Below, piece after piece: positions 17,504-28,995 of a stretch of 54,655 nt of DNA. The notes beneath the pieces were generated by a model. It was not told the origin of the DNA and searched no databases. It saw only the letters and a list, made by a program, of their open reading frames with translations. A program made the position numbers and the translations under genes. The stretch is taken from assembly GCA_012838085.1 (NCBI GenBank), contig DUPX01000038.1, positions 1 to 54,655 of the forward strand, in the 5' to 3' direction. Numbering within the stretch: the stretch's first letter is position 1; the number at the start of each line of letters is the position of its first letter. This DNA comes from Eubacteriaceae bacterium (GTDB lineage Bacteria; Bacillota; Clostridia; Eubacteriales; Garciellaceae).

Positions 17504-18814
17504 TTAAGAATTGATAATCCTTCCTTCCATGTGTCCCATACCTATCCTTTCCAAGGTAACAGGCAAGATTTTGCCCTTTACATCCTCCTTGTTATCACAT
17601 AGTACCCTAATATAATTATCAGTCAATCCCTCATATATATTATTATTCTTACCTAAGTTTTGTTCAAATAAAACCTTTGCTGTGCTACCTATAAACTTTT
17701 TATAAAATAGTTTTTCCTGTTCATCAGCTAAAGCAATAAGTTCCTTGCTTCTTTCTTCCTTAATATTCCCATTTACCTGATTAGGATATTTAAAAGCAGG
17801 AGTTCCCCTTCGTGGAGAATATTTAAATACATGAATTTTGCTAAAACCTATACTTTTAGCAAAGTCATAGGTTTCTTTAAATTCCTTATCTCCTTCTCCT
17901 GGGAAACCCACCATTATATCTGTGGTGATTGAAGCCTGAGGAAAATACATCCTAATATTATCAATGAATTGACTATATTCCTCAGTAGTATATTTTCTTT
18001 TCATTGCCTTTAAGATTGTATCTGATCCACTTTGTAGGGAAACATGAAAGTGGGGACAAAATTTATCAAGTTCAGCTAGCCTTTCTAAAAAATTACTTGT
18101 TAGAAGGGTGGGTTCTAAAGAGCTTAATCTAATTCTTTTTAAACCCCTTAATTTATTTATATTTTCCATTAATTCAATTAGTGAAATATTCCCAGTATCC
18201 TTGCCATAGGAAGCAACATGAATTCCTGTTAAAACTACTTCTTTATAACCAGCCTTTATAAGATTCTCTACTTCCTTAATAACACTCCCTGGTGGTCTAC
18301 TTCTTATTGGTCCCCTAGCATAAGGAATAATACAATAAGAACAGAATTGGTTGCAACCCTCCTGTATTTTTATAAATCCTCTAGTTTTACCCCTTATTTC
18401 ATATACCGTTAGATCTTCAAAATCCCGCTCTTTCATAATGTCTTCTACTGCATTTATCTTATCTTCTGACTTATCCTTTATCATATTTACTAGTTTTACT
18501 ATATTTTTGCGATCCTTATTTCCTATCACTAGATTAACTTCAGGTATACCCATCACCTCCTCTGGTGAAGTTTGAGCATAGCATCCAGCAACCACAATAA
18601 TAGAGTTTTTATTTGTTTTTTTTGCTTTCCTAATCATTTGTCGAGACTTTCTATCACCTAAATTTGTTACAGTACAAGTGTTAATTACATAAACATCTGC
18701 CCTGTCTTCAAAATCTACAATTGAATATCCTTCCTTTTCAAAAATCTCTGCTAAAGTCTCTGTATCGTATGTGTTTACCTTACATCCAAGCGTATGAAAT
18801 GCTACCTTTTCCAA
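17504..18814 (-). CDS. mtaB: tRNA (N(6)-L-threonylcarbamoyladenosine(37)-C(2))-methylthiotransferase
   Basis: A radical-SAM enzyme converting t6A37 to ms2t6A37 in ANN-decoding tRNAs. The N-terminal UPF0004 domain supplies three Cys (HTLGCKVNTYD; VINTCTVTNLGDR; VVAGCYAQTSP). The radical-SAM cluster motif is CNQFCSYCIIPYARG near residue 154. The TRAM domain is C-terminal (~373-436). The LGCKVN opening and 436 residues indicate MtaB rather than MiaB or RimO. TTG at 18814 follows AGGAGG and directly abuts the rsmE stop, so translation is probably coupled. Confidence 0.95.
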   Translation of the reverse strand: MEKVAFHTLGCKVNTYDTETLAEIFEKEGYSIVDFEDRADVYVINTCTVTNLGDRKSRQMIRKAKKTNKNSIIVVAGCYAQTSPEEVMGIPEVNLVIGNKDRKNIVKLVNMIKDKSEDKINAVEDIMKERDFEDLTVYEIRGKTRGFIKIQEGCNQFCSYCIIPYARGPIRSRPPGSVIKEVENLIKAGYKEVVLTGIHVASYGKDTGNISLIELMENINKLRGLKRIRLSSLEPTLLTSNFLERLAELDKFCPHFHVSLQSGSDTILKAMKRKYTTEEYSQFIDNIRMYFPQASITTDIMVGFPGEGDKEFKETYDFAKSIGFSKIHVFKYSPRRGTPAFKYPNQVNGNIKEERSKELIALADEQEKLFYKKFIGSTAKVLFEQNLGKNNNIYEGLTDNYIRVLCDNKEDVKGKILPVTLERIGMGHMEGRIINS

Positions 18815-19567
18815 TTAATATCCTCCTAAGTCCCCCAGTACATACATAATTATAGCAAGGGAAGTAAAACCAGCAGTTTCTGTTCGTAAAATTCTAGGAC
18901 CTAAAGTAAAGGATGTTACACCCCTTTCTTGGGCCTGTATGATTTCTCCTTCATCAAATCCTCCTTCAGGACCTATCAAAATTCCGACTTTACTAATATT
19001 GTTATCTATTAAAATTTCTTTTAATCCCTTGGTATTTTCCTTCTCGTAAGCAATAAGATTTAAATCATTCTTTTTTAAATCTTCCCAAATTTCTCTAAAA
19101 TCTCTAACCTTTTCAATTTTAGGAATTTTTCCCCTTTGTGATTGTTTTGCAGCTTCAAAGGCTATTCTTTGCCAACGTTCTATCTTTTTTATTTCTTTTT
19201 TTGTGTTTTCAATATTTACAATAGTTCTTTTAGTATAGATTGGTACTATAGAATAAATACCTAGCTCAGTACATTTTTGAATAATCATATCCATTTTAGT
19301 AGATTTAGGCAATCCCTGATATAAAGTAACTTCAATATTAGATTCCCCTTTAGAAGGGTAATAATTCTTTATATTAGTCTTTATATTATCATTCCCAATT
19401 TCACTTATGTTTACATTATAATCAGTTCCTAACCCATCGCATATTTCTAATTCTTGTCCTATCTTTAACCGTAATACCTTTTTAATATGTTTTACATCTT
19501 CACCTAAGATATTTATAGTTCCATTAGCCCTATCTATCTGGTTAGAATCTACAAAAAAACGAGCCAT
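18815..19567 (-). CDS. rsmE: 16S rRNA (uracil(1498)-N(3))-methyltransferase
   Basis: RsmE methylates U1498 of 16S rRNA. It has a SPOUT fold with an N-terminal PUA-like domain (ARFFVDSNQI...). The C-terminal knot is seen as LIGPEGGFDEGEI and LGPRILRTETAGF near residues 200-235. The ATG at 19567 sits right after GGGAGGAGTATA; an upstream in-frame GTG at 19585 lies inside the prmA end and has no site. The start overlaps the window of the prmA stop by a few bases, so it is tightly coupled to prmA as in other Firmicutes. Confidence 0.95.
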   Translation of the reverse strand: MARFFVDSNQIDRANGTINILGEDVKHIKKVLRLKIGQELEICDGLGTDYNVNISEIGNDNIKTNIKNYYPSKGESNIEVTLYQGLPKSTKMDMIIQKCTELGIYSIVPIYTKRTIVNIENTKKEIKKIERWQRIAFEAAKQSQRGKIPKIEKVRDFREIWEDLKKNDLNLIAYEKENTKGLKEILIDNNISKVGILIGPEGGFDEGEIIQAQERGVTSFTLGPRILRTETAGFTSLAIIMYVLGDLGGY

Positions 19568-19581
19568 TATACTCCTCCCAA

Positions 19582-20517
19582 TCACACTCTACAACAAAGG
19601 GCTACCCATTCACCCATTTTTTCAATAGAAAGTATCTCAATTTTTTCTTCTTCTAATGCTGATTTTACATCCTCCAACCTATCTAGAATTATGCCTGAAG
19701 CAATTAAAATGCCCTGTTCATTTAAATTTCTTCGTATATCTTTTATCAAATCTAATATTACGTCAGTTACAATATTTGCAACAACTATATCGCCCTTTTC
19801 TTTTATCTGATCAAATAAATGTCCCTCTCGAATTTCAAAAATATCTTCCACATTATTGATTAATATATTTTCCTTAGCTACCTTAATTGCAATAGGGTCT
19901 ATATCCACACCTATTACCCTTTTACTTTTTAGCTTAGCTGCTACTATGCCAAGTATGCCAGTACCGGAACCAATATCTATAACTATGTCATCCTCTTTTA
20001 CATACCTTTCCAACAACTGGATACACAATTGTGTAGTTTCATGGGTACCAGTTCCAAAGGCCATTCCTGGGTCTAATTCAATAATATGCTCCCATTCTTT
20101 TCCTTCATATTTTTCCCAGGAAGGTTTAATAACAATATTTTTTCCAATCTTCAACGGTTTATAATATTGCTTCCAAGCAGAGGACCAATCTTCCTCAAAG
20201 ACTTCTGCTATAGTGACCTCTCCTAATCCAGCATCAATTCCAGCATCTCGAACTTGTTCCACCCGTTCTTTTATAAGTTGGATATTGTCTGAGAGGTTTG
20301 GAGATTCAGATAGATATCCCTTTACACATACATTTTCCTCTAATGCACCTAATAATCTTTCATCAATATAATCCCAGTTTTCTGTTTCATTTTGAAAGAC
20401 TATTACATCTTGTGGGTCTTCAATTACCACCCCACCAGCACCTGACTCATGAAGTATATTAGACATACTCTCCACTGCTTCATGGGAAGTTTTTATTTTT
20501 ACTTCAATCCACTTCAT
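19582..20517 (-). CDS. prmA: Ribosomal protein L11 methyltransferase
   Basis: PrmA trimethylates ribosomal protein L11 using SAM. The N-terminal substrate-recognition domain (MKWIEVKIKTSHEAVE...) precedes a class I methyltransferase domain: motif I IDIGSGTGILGIVAAKL near 180, GVDIDPIAIKVAKEN, and VANIVTDVILDL near the catalytic site. 311 residues is typical. The ATG at 20517 has AGGAGG. It is downstream of dnaJ in the heat-shock cluster, a widespread Firmicute order. Confidence 0.96.
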   Translation of the reverse strand: MKWIEVKIKTSHEAVESMSNILHESGAGGVVIEDPQDVIVFQNETENWDYIDERLLGALEENVCVKGYLSESPNLSDNIQLIKERVEQVRDAGIDAGLGEVTIAEVFEEDWSSAWKQYYKPLKIGKNIVIKPSWEKYEGKEWEHIIELDPGMAFGTGTHETTQLCIQLLERYVKEDDIVIDIGSGTGILGIVAAKLKSKRVIGVDIDPIAIKVAKENILINNVEDIFEIREGHLFDQIKEKGDIVVANIVTDVILDLIKDIRRNLNEQGILIASGIILDRLEDVKSALEEEKIEILSIEKMGEWVALCCRV

Positions 20518-20586
20518 CTACTGACCTCCTATTTACAACAGATAATTAACAATATAAATCCCTATAATTTATATTAATGCTTAATA

Positions 20587-21720
20587 TTATACTCCAAAAA
20601 CATCCTTAACCTTATCAAAAAAACTCTTTGTCTGTTCATGGACCTCTTCCCCACTTATTGCAGCAAATTTTTGTAAAAGTTCTTTTTGCTCCTTGTTAAG
20701 TTTTTTTGGCACTTCTACTTTAATTTTAACAAATTGATCTCCTCTACCACGACCATTAATATTAGGTACTCCTTTTCCTCTTAAACGAAATACAGTTCCT
20801 GTTTGGGTGCCTTCTGGAATGGAATATTTAACTTTTCCATCTAGGGTAGGTACTTCTAACTCATAGCCTAAGGCCGCTTGAACAAAGGTTATAGGTACAT
20901 CACAATAAATATTGTTACCTTCCCTGGTAAAAATAGGATGGGCTTTTACATGAATATATACATATAAATCTCCCCTTCTGCCTCCTCTTTCTCCAGGTTC
21001 ACCTTCTCCTCTTAAGGGTAATATACTGCCATTATCCACACCAGCAGGAATATTCACTAATATAGTTCTAGTTTTTTGCTCCTTTCCACTTCCATGGCAG
21101 TTAGTGCAAGGAGAATCTATAATTTCTCCACTCCCGTTACACCTATCACAGGTTTTAACATTTACAAATCGTCCTAAGGGAGTGTTTTGAGTATATTGTA
21201 TTTGACCTGATCCACTGCACTTATCACAGGTTCTAACATTTGTTCCCTGTTGGGCTCCAGTACCACCACAACTATGGCAGTCTTCCATACGGGTCACCCT
21301 GATATTTTCCTTTTTCCCAAATGCAGCTTCCTCAAAATTTAATTCAATGTCTACCCTAAGATCTGCCCCTTTTTGAGGCCCCTTCCTACGACTACTGCCA
21401 AAACTACTGCTTCCACCAAAAAACATATCAAATATGTCTTCAAATCCGCCAGCTCCACCAAATCCACCAGCTCCAAAACCACCAAAACCATTAGGATCAG
21501 TTCCGGCATGACCAAATTGATCATAGCTAGCTCTTTTTTGGCTGTCGCTTAAAACTTCATAGGCTTCATTTACTTCTTTAAATTTATGCTCTGCCTCTTT
21601 ATCACCTGGATTTAAATCCGGATGGTATTTTTTTGCAAGGGTCCTATATGCCTTTTTTATATCCCCTTCAGTGGCATTTCTATCAATACCTAAAATGTCA
21701 TAATAATCTCTCTTGCTCAT
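20587..21720 (-). CDS. dnaJ: Chaperone DnaJ
   Basis: Type I Hsp40 co-chaperone. The J domain (1-70) has the HPD motif in YHPDLNPG. A Gly/Phe-rich segment follows (~75-115). Four CxxCxGxG zinc repeats are visible ([32 protein letters not shown]). The C-terminal substrate-binding and dimerisation domains complete the 377 residues. The ATG at 21720 is preceded by AAAGGGGTGAAGT. A terminator-like hairpin separates it from dnaK, so its level may be lower than or uncoupled from dnaK. Confidence 0.97.
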   Translation of the reverse strand: MSKRDYYDILGIDRNATEGDIKKAYRTLAKKYHPDLNPGDKEAEHKFKEVNEAYEVLSDSQKRASYDQFGHAGTDPNGFGGFGAGGFGGAGGFEDIFDMFFGGSSSFGSSRRKGPQKGADLRVDIELNFEEAAFGKKENIRVTRMEDCHSCGGTGAQQGTNVRTCDKCSGSGQIQYTQNTPLGRFVNVKTCDRCNGSGEIIDSPCTNCHGSGKEQKTRTILVNIPAGVDNGSILPLRGEGEPGERGGRRGDLYVYIHVKAHPIFTREGNNIYCDVPITFVQAALGYELEVPTLDGKVKYSIPEGTQTGTVFRLRGKGVPNINGRGRGDQFVKIKVEVPKKLNKEQKELLQKFAAISGEEVHEQTKSFFDKVKDVFGV

Positions 21721-21769
21721 TACTTCACCCCTTTAGCCCTATTTAGGGACAAACCTTTTTTCTTCAAAA

Positions 21770-21807
21770 ATCCAGCAACCGAAGTACCTTTATTCTGGTT
21801 GCTGGAT
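21770..21807 (-). terminator. Hairpin between dnaK and dnaJ (attenuator-like)
   Basis: ATCCAGCAACC paired with GGTTGCTGGAT (11 bp, loop of ~16 bases) followed by TTTTG on the minus strand. The T-run is short, so termination may be partial. No convincing promoter is seen between it and dnaJ. Confidence 0.65.
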
Positions 21808-21862
21808 TAGGATTACTAAATTGTCTAGTATATATCTTTATACTGTTAATAATATTATTATA

Positions 21863-23701
<1,839 letters not shown>

Positions 23702-23735
23702 TTACAAAAACCTCCTTAATCATTCCTATTAAATA

Positions 23736-24308
23736 TTATTTTTCATGAACACAAACCTTAACAACACTTGCCCTTATAACCTTGTCTTTTAGTTTGTATC
23801 CTTTTTGTAAAACATCTATTATTATATTATCTTCGCAATCTTCTATATGTTCTTGGGCAATAGCATGGTGAAAATTAGGATCAAAATTCTCACCAAGGGC
23901 GGGGATTTCTTCTACTCCTTCCCTTTCTAACACTTGGATTAATTGTTGAAAAACCATCTCTACCCCTTGAATATAACCATAATTATTATCCCCTATTTCC
24001 TTGAGGGATACTAAAGCCCTTTCGAAATTATCCAATACAGGAAGAATATTTCCTACTATATCTCTTACAGCATTAGTATAGGCTTCACTTTTTTCTCGGG
24101 CCACCCTTTTCTTATAATTATCAAAATCTGCCCTTAGTCTTAATAGTCTTTGCTCCTTTTCTTCAATGTTGGCTTCTAATTCCTTAACAATTTCCTCCAT
24201 ATCTACGGAGTCTTGTTCCTCCTCTTTCTTGTCATCCACCTCTGCTTGGATTATTTCCTCTTCTTCCAGAACTTCTTGTTCATTATTATTATTTAGTTCT
24301 TGTTGCAT
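23736..24308 (-). CDS. grpE: Nucleotide exchange factor GrpE
   Basis: GrpE promotes ADP release from DnaK. An acidic, disordered N-terminus (to ~residue 45) is followed by a long coiled coil (EANIEEKEQRLLRLRADFDN). The beta domain carries PALGENFDPNFHHAIAQEH and VLQKGYKLKDKVIRASVVKV, which are family hallmarks. 190 residues. The ATG at 24308 has AGAGGTG. It is between hrcA and dnaK. Confidence 0.97.
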   Translation of the reverse strand: MQQELNNNNEQEVLEEEEIIQAEVDDKKEEEQDSVDMEEIVKELEANIEEKEQRLLRLRADFDNYKKRVAREKSEAYTNAVRDIVGNILPVLDNFERALVSLKEIGDNNYGYIQGVEMVFQQLIQVLEREGVEEIPALGENFDPNFHHAIAQEHIEDCEDNIIIDVLQKGYKLKDKVIRASVVKVCVHEK

Positions 24309-24352
24309 TTTTTCACCTCTTGCTATATTTTATATAAAAGGGTAATTACCAT

Positions 24353-25387
24353 TTAATCAATTAATGTTCTTTTAACCAATTCATTTAATTGGCCAGTCAA
24401 ATGATTTAAAAGTCCAACTACCCTACTATATTCCATTCTCGTAGGACCAATAACTCCAATAGTACCTAAAGTTCTTCCATTTAATTGGTAGGTAGCTGTT
24501 ATTAGACTACACTCCCTAACCTCATCCATCTTATTCTCTGATCCTATAGTAATATTTATTCCATCATCCGTACCAGAAGATAGTAATTGAACTAAGATAT
24601 TTTTTTGTTCCCATAGGTCTATGAACTCCTTAGCCTTTTCCAAATCCTTAAATTCAGGGAAGTTAAATATATTGGTAATTCCATTGGTATATACCTTAAT
24701 GCCATCATTATTAGACAAGGTATCTTTTATAATGGGTATTATATCCCTTAATAGAATTCTTTCTTCTTCATTAAGAACATTTAATATATCAAATACTTCC
24801 TGCTCAAATTGTAAAATACTAGACCTCCGTATAAGCTCATTTAAAACATTACTGATCTTAATTAGGGTATCACTATTAATTTTTTTATCTATATTAATAA
24901 CAACATTCCTAACTACACCTTCTTTACTAATAATAACCATAAGTATCTTATCCTCTTGTAGGGGAACCAATTGAATATGTTTTATTGATGCACTACAAAG
25001 TTGAGGTGTTAAGGCCAGTGATGTGTAATTAGTAAGATTGGATAAAATTTTGGAGGTTTGGGAGATTATCTTATCTAGCTCTCCTACATGGCTTTCATAC
25101 TCTTTATTGATAGTCTCTTCAATAACCTTGTTTATCTTTTCTACCTTCATTAATTGGTCAACATAAATACGATAGGCCTTATCTGAAGGAACTCTACCAG
25201 AAGATGTATGGGGTTGCTCTAAAAATCCCATTTCCTCTAAATCTGCCATTTCATTCCTAATGGTGGCAGGACTTATTCCCAAATTATATTTTTTTGCTAA
25301 TGTCCGTGAACCAACCGGCTCAGCAGTAGCTATATAATCCTTAATAATAGCATGTAAGATTTTCATCTTTCGCTCCCTAATATCCAA
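24353..25387 (-). CDS. hrcA: Heat-inducible transcription repressor HrcA
   Basis: HrcA binds CIRCE operators and represses class I heat-shock genes; GroEL modulates it. The N-terminal winged helix (ERKMKILHAIIKDYIATAEP... TIRNEMADLEEMGFL... TSSGRVPSDKAYR) and the C-terminal regulatory domain are complete. I place the start at TTG 25387, after a strong GGGAGGTGAT, giving 344 residues (family length). The longer frame from 25414 begins inside the CIRCE element. It autoregulates through the CIRCE just upstream. Confidence 0.97.
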   Translation of the reverse strand: MDIRERKMKILHAIIKDYIATAEPVGSRTLAKKYNLGISPATIRNEMADLEEMGFLEQPHTSSGRVPSDKAYRIYVDQLMKVEKINKVIEETINKEYESHVGELDKIISQTSKILSNLTNYTSLALTPQLCSASIKHIQLVPLQEDKILMVIISKEGVVRNVVINIDKKINSDTLIKISNVLNELIRRSSILQFEQEVFDILNVLNEEERILLRDIIPIIKDTLSNNDGIKVYTNGITNIFNFPEFKDLEKAKEFIDLWEQKNILVQLLSSGTDDGINITIGSENKMDEVRECSLITATYQLNGRTLGTIGVIGPTRMEYSRVVGLLNHLTGQLNELVKRTLID

Positions 25388-25407
25388 AATATCACCTCCC
25401 TTTCTTG

Positions 25408-25434
25408 TTAGCACTCAATAGTTGTGAGTGCTAA
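25408..25434 (-). promoter_or_regulatory. CIRCE operator of the hrcA operon
   Basis: Perfect TTAGCACTC-N9-GAGTGCTAA inverted repeat, the canonical HrcA binding site. It overlaps the expected transcription start, about 20 bases upstream of the hrcA start codon. Confidence 0.98.
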
Positions 25435-25445
25435 TTCTTGATATA

Positions 25446-25474
25446 AAAATACCATTACTTTTATAATTTGTCAA
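25446..25474 (-). promoter_or_regulatory. Sigma-A promoter of the hrcA operon
   Basis: Perfect TTGACA, 17-bp spacer, TATTTT on the minus strand, ending 11 bases before the CIRCE element. Confidence 0.8.
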
Positions 25475-25490
25475 TACCTTTAATGGGTAT

Positions 25491-26621
25491 TTATAGAAAA
25501 GATTGAAAAACATAATTTGCAAAGTCCAATCCTTTGGATGTAAGGGCTATATTTTCTCCTTTTTTTATTAAATTTTCTCTTACTAATTTATCTAAAGTCT
25601 TACCATATCTAGACTCAATTTTCTCTCCATAGGTATTGAAAAAATCTCTAGCAGAAATACCTTGGATTTTCCTAAGCCCTAAGAATATATATTCCTCTAT
25701 TAGGTCTTCTTTGCTTAATTTATTAACACTTGAAATTGGTAATTGATTATTAGCCAGGGACTCTATATATTTTTCTACTGAATTATAATTTGAAAACCTA
25801 TTATTATTTAAAAAGGAATGGGCAGAGGAACCTATGCCTATATATGGTTTAACATCCCAATAAATCAAATTATGTATACATTGAAAACCTTCTTTGGCAA
25901 AATTTGATATTTCATAATGATTATAGCCCTGGGATGTCAAAAATTTTTTTGTATAATAATACATTTCCCGTTCTAAATCTTCATTGATATTAATTCTTCC
26001 CTTTCTATATAATTCATAGAAAGGGGTTCCCTCTTCTATAATTAGGCTATAACATGATAAATGGGTAGGTTGTAACCTTACTACCTCTTCTAAAGTTTCC
26101 TGCCAATCCTCCATAGATTGGTTGGGTAATCCAAATATTAAATCAATATTTATATTATTAAAACCAATTTCCCTAGCATTATTAAAGGCCTGAAGAAATT
26201 GTCTTTTGGTATGAATTCTACCCAAATCATTTAATAGTCTATCTTGGGTAGTTTGAACTCCTATACTTAATCTATTAATGCCCCCTTCCTTATAATCTGA
26301 TAGTTTAAAAAAATCATAGGTCCCTGGATTCCCTTCCAATGAAATTTCCGCATTATTTATAATTGTAAAATTATTCCTAATGGTTTCCATAATTTCTATT
26401 ATATACTTAGAATCAATATAGGTAGGGGTGCCTCCACCTATAAATATAGTCTTAACTATAATATCTGGATATTTTATAGCTATTAGTTGAATTTCTTTCT
26501 TTAAGGCAATAATGTAGGGAGTAATCATCTCTTCTAAATTGGAATAGGAAGGAAAGTCACAATAATAGCACTTTTTTGCACAAAAAGGAATGTGGATATA
26601 TAATCCACAATAATTATTCAC
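25491..26621 (-). CDS. hemW: Radical SAM protein HemW (heme chaperone, HemN-like)
   Basis: Once annotated as oxygen-independent coproporphyrinogen oxidase; HemW proteins bind heme and pass it to targets. The cluster motif is CAKKCYYCDF near residues 14-23 (CxxxCxxC). The HemW branch lacks the extra N-terminal Cys of true HemN. GGGTPTYI and NPGTYDFFKLSDYKEGGINR follow. A HemN C-terminal domain starts near 300 (KLSKEDLIEEYIFLGLRKIQG). 376 residues fits. GTG at 26621 follows AGAGGTGG. It lies 10 bp downstream of lepA, as in Bacillus. Confidence 0.93.
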   Translation of the reverse strand: MNNYCGLYIHIPFCAKKCYYCDFPSYSNLEEMITPYIIALKKEIQLIAIKYPDIIVKTIFIGGGTPTYIDSKYIIEIMETIRNNFTIINNAEISLEGNPGTYDFFKLSDYKEGGINRLSIGVQTTQDRLLNDLGRIHTKRQFLQAFNNAREIGFNNINIDLIFGLPNQSMEDWQETLEEVVRLQPTHLSCYSLIIEEGTPFYELYRKGRININEDLEREMYYYTKKFLTSQGYNHYEISNFAKEGFQCIHNLIYWDVKPYIGIGSSAHSFLNNNRFSNYNSVEKYIESLANNQLPISSVNKLSKEDLIEEYIFLGLRKIQGISARDFFNTYGEKIESRYGKTLDKLVRENLIKKGENIALTSKGLDFANYVFQSFL

Positions 26622-26631
26622 TCTACCACCT

Positions 26632-28437
26632 CTAATTTAATTTTAAAACAGACATAAAGGCTTCTTGAGGCACTTCCACATTACCCACTTGACGCATTCG
26701 CTTTTTCCCCTCTTTTTGCTTTTCTAATAATTTTCTCTTTCGGGAAATATCTCCTCCATAGCATTTAGCCAATACATCTTTTCTTAGGGCTCTTATAGTT
26801 TCCCTTGCAATAATTTTTCCCCCTATGGCTGCCTGTATGGGTATCTCAAACATTTGTCTAGGTATAACTTCCTTAAGTTTTTCTGCTATTGCTCTACCCC
26901 TGGTATATGCCTTGTCCTTATGGACTATAAAGGATAAAGCATCTACTATTTCAGAGTTTAATAAAATATCCAGCTTTACTAAAGAAGATCTTTCATAGCC
27001 CTTTAATTCATAGTCAAAGGAAGCATAACCCTTTGTCCTAGATTTTAGTGCATCAAAAAAATCATAAATAATTTCATTTAATGGCAGGTCATACTCTAAG
27101 ACCACCCTTGTTTCTTCAATATAATTCATGGTTTTATAAGTCCCTCTGCGCTCCTGACATAATTCCATAACTGACCCTAAAAATTCAGTGGGAGCCATTA
27201 TAGATGCTTCCACAATGGGTTCTTCCATATAATCAATTTCCATTGGAGGAGGCAGATTTGTAGGATTGTCCACCCAAATAATTTCCCCATCAGTCTTTAC
27301 TACTTTATATATTACGCTAGGAGCAGTAGTTACTAAGTCAATATTATATTCTCTTTCCAGCCGTTCTTGAATTATTTCCATATGCAATAGGCCTAAAAAT
27401 CCACAGCGAAAACCAAATCCTAGAGCAATAGATGTTTCTGGTTCAAATAGCAATGCTGCATCATTTAATTGGAGTTTATCTAAGGCATCCCTTAAGTCCT
27501 CATATTTTGCCCCATCTGCTGGATAAATGCCACAATAAACCATAGGATTAATTTTCTTATAGCCTGGCAATGGCTCTGTCGCAGGATTATCAGCATCTGT
27601 TATAGTATCTCCCACCCTTGTATCCTTCACATTTTTTATACTGGCCGCTACATAGCCAACTTCACCAGCATTCAATTCATCTACCGGCATTAATGAAGAT
27701 GCGAATAACCCCACCTCATTTACTTCAAATACACTACCGGTGGACATCATCTTAATCTTAGAATCCTTCCTTATGGTCCCTTCCTTTACCCTAATGGAGG
27801 CAATAACACCTCTATAAGAATCATAGTAAGAATCAAATATTAGCGCTTTTAAAGGTGCATTTATATCTCCTGTAGGTGGTGGAACATTCTTTACTATGGA
27901 TTCTAATACACTTTCAATTCCAGTACCTTCCTTTGCAGATATCAAAGGGGCTTCCTTAGCTTCTACTCCTATTACTTCAGTAATTTCTTCCTTAATTCTT
28001 TCAGGATCAGCATTGGGCAGGTCTATTTTATTAATTACTGGTATAATTTCTAAATCATTATCTATTGCCAGATATACATTTGCAAGAGTTTGAGCTTCTA
28101 TACCCTGGGCTGCATCCACAACTAAAATTGCACCCTCACAGGCAGCAAGACTTCTGGATACCTCATATGTAAAGTCCACATGACCTGGAGTATCAATTAA
28201 GTTTAATAAATATTCTTGGCCGTCCTTAGCCTTATAAACCAATCTAATGGCTTGAAGCTTTATGGTGATTCCCCTTTCTCTCTCTAAGTCCATATTATCT
28301 AAAACTTGGTTAGCCATATCCCTTTGGGAAATTACTCCTGTCCTCTCAATTAACTTATCAGCTAAGGTGGATTTTCCATGATCAATATGGGCTATAATAC
28401 TAAAATTTCTAATATTCTCCTGTCTATTTGATGACAT
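26632..28437 (-). CDS. lepA: Elongation factor 4 (LepA)
   Basis: A translational GTPase that can back-translocate ribosomes and aids 30S biogenesis. G motifs: [28 protein letters not shown]. The LepA-specific C-terminus ([37 protein letters not shown]) is complete at 601 residues. The ATG at 28437 has AAGGAGG. It heads a unit with hemW and has its own promoter (28505-28534). Confidence 0.98.
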   Translation of the reverse strand: MSSNRQENIRNFSIIAHIDHGKSTLADKLIERTGVISQRDMANQVLDNMDLERERGITIKLQAIRLVYKAKDGQEYLLNLIDTPGHVDFTYEVSRSLAACEGAILVVDAAQGIEAQTLANVYLAIDNDLEIIPVINKIDLPNADPERIKEEITEVIGVEAKEAPLISAKEGTGIESVLESIVKNVPPPTGDINAPLKALIFDSYYDSYRGVIASIRVKEGTIRKDSKIKMMSTGSVFEVNEVGLFASSLMPVDELNAGEVGYVAASIKNVKDTRVGDTITDADNPATEPLPGYKKINPMVYCGIYPADGAKYEDLRDALDKLQLNDAALLFEPETSIALGFGFRCGFLGLLHMEIIQERLEREYNIDLVTTAPSVIYKVVKTDGEIIWVDNPTNLPPPMEIDYMEEPIVEASIMAPTEFLGSVMELCQERRGTYKTMNYIEETRVVLEYDLPLNEIIYDFFDALKSRTKGYASFDYELKGYERSSLVKLDILLNSEIVDALSFIVHKDKAYTRGRAIAEKLKEVIPRQMFEIPIQAAIGGKIIARETIRALRKDVLAKCYGGDISRKRKLLEKQKEGKKRMRQVGNVEVPQEAFMSVLKLN

Positions 28438-28504
28438 TTATTTTCCTCCTTGGAATAAACCCTGAATGATTCCATATAATAATCTTAGTTAAAATCTATA
28501 AGGT

Positions 28505-28534
28505 ATTATAACATAAAACCGGATAGTTTGTCCT
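28505..28534 (-). promoter_or_regulatory. Predicted promoter of lepA-hemW
   Basis: AGGACA, 18-bp spacer, TATAAT (within TTATAAT) on the minus strand, about 70 bases upstream of lepA. The remaining bases to 28655 show no gene I can support; a 38-codon frame there has no ribosome-binding site. Confidence 0.5.
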
Positions 28535-28655
28535 TACAAACCTTACTACCTTCAAGGGTATACTTAATATATTGGGTGCAAAATGTCACTGATAATTGCC
28601 ATGGTGAGTATAGTCCCATCATCTAAGTTTTAGTTTTCTCCAAGATATACTAATG

Positions 28656-28958
28656 CTACTTTCCACTATTGGCTTTCCACCTATCCCTTATCTCTATAAA
28701 AAAATCTATAGGAAGTTCTATCTTTTCACCAAAAAATACAATTCCTAGGGTATTAGTATCAACATCTTTTTCTATGGAAAATATCTTATTGGTCTTGGTA
28801 GCATCTACTAATGAATAATAGATATTATTAATATGGCTTATAGAGATAAATACAAGGATAATTGCAAGTAAGATAAGTAGACAAAATCTCCTTTTATTAC
28901 GTCTTAAGAGTCTATTTCTTTCCATCCTGGTTAACAAATCCATCACTCCGCTAATCAT
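28656..28958 (-). CDS. Small single-pass membrane protein in the yqxA position
   Basis: No recognised domain. A basic N-terminus (RMERNRLLRRNKRR) precedes one TM segment (about residues 26-43, LLILLAIILVFISIS). A ~55-residue outer part contains KIFSIEKDVDTNTLGIVFFGEKIELP. It sits between spoIIP and lepA, exactly where Bacillus has yqxA, so it may be the counterpart, though similarity is not evident to me. The start is uncertain: the ATG at 28958 has no ribosome-binding site, while GGAG lies eight bases before an in-frame TTG at 28937. The two give 100 and 93 residues. Confidence 0.6.
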   Translation of the reverse strand: MISGVMDLLTRMERNRLLRRNKRRFCLLILLAIILVFISISHINNIYYSLVDATKTNKIFSIEKDVDTNTLGIVFFGEKIELPIDFFIEIRDRWKANSGK

Positions 28959-28995
28959 TTGTTTGTATTTTTTGACAAAATCTATAAGTTTATAC

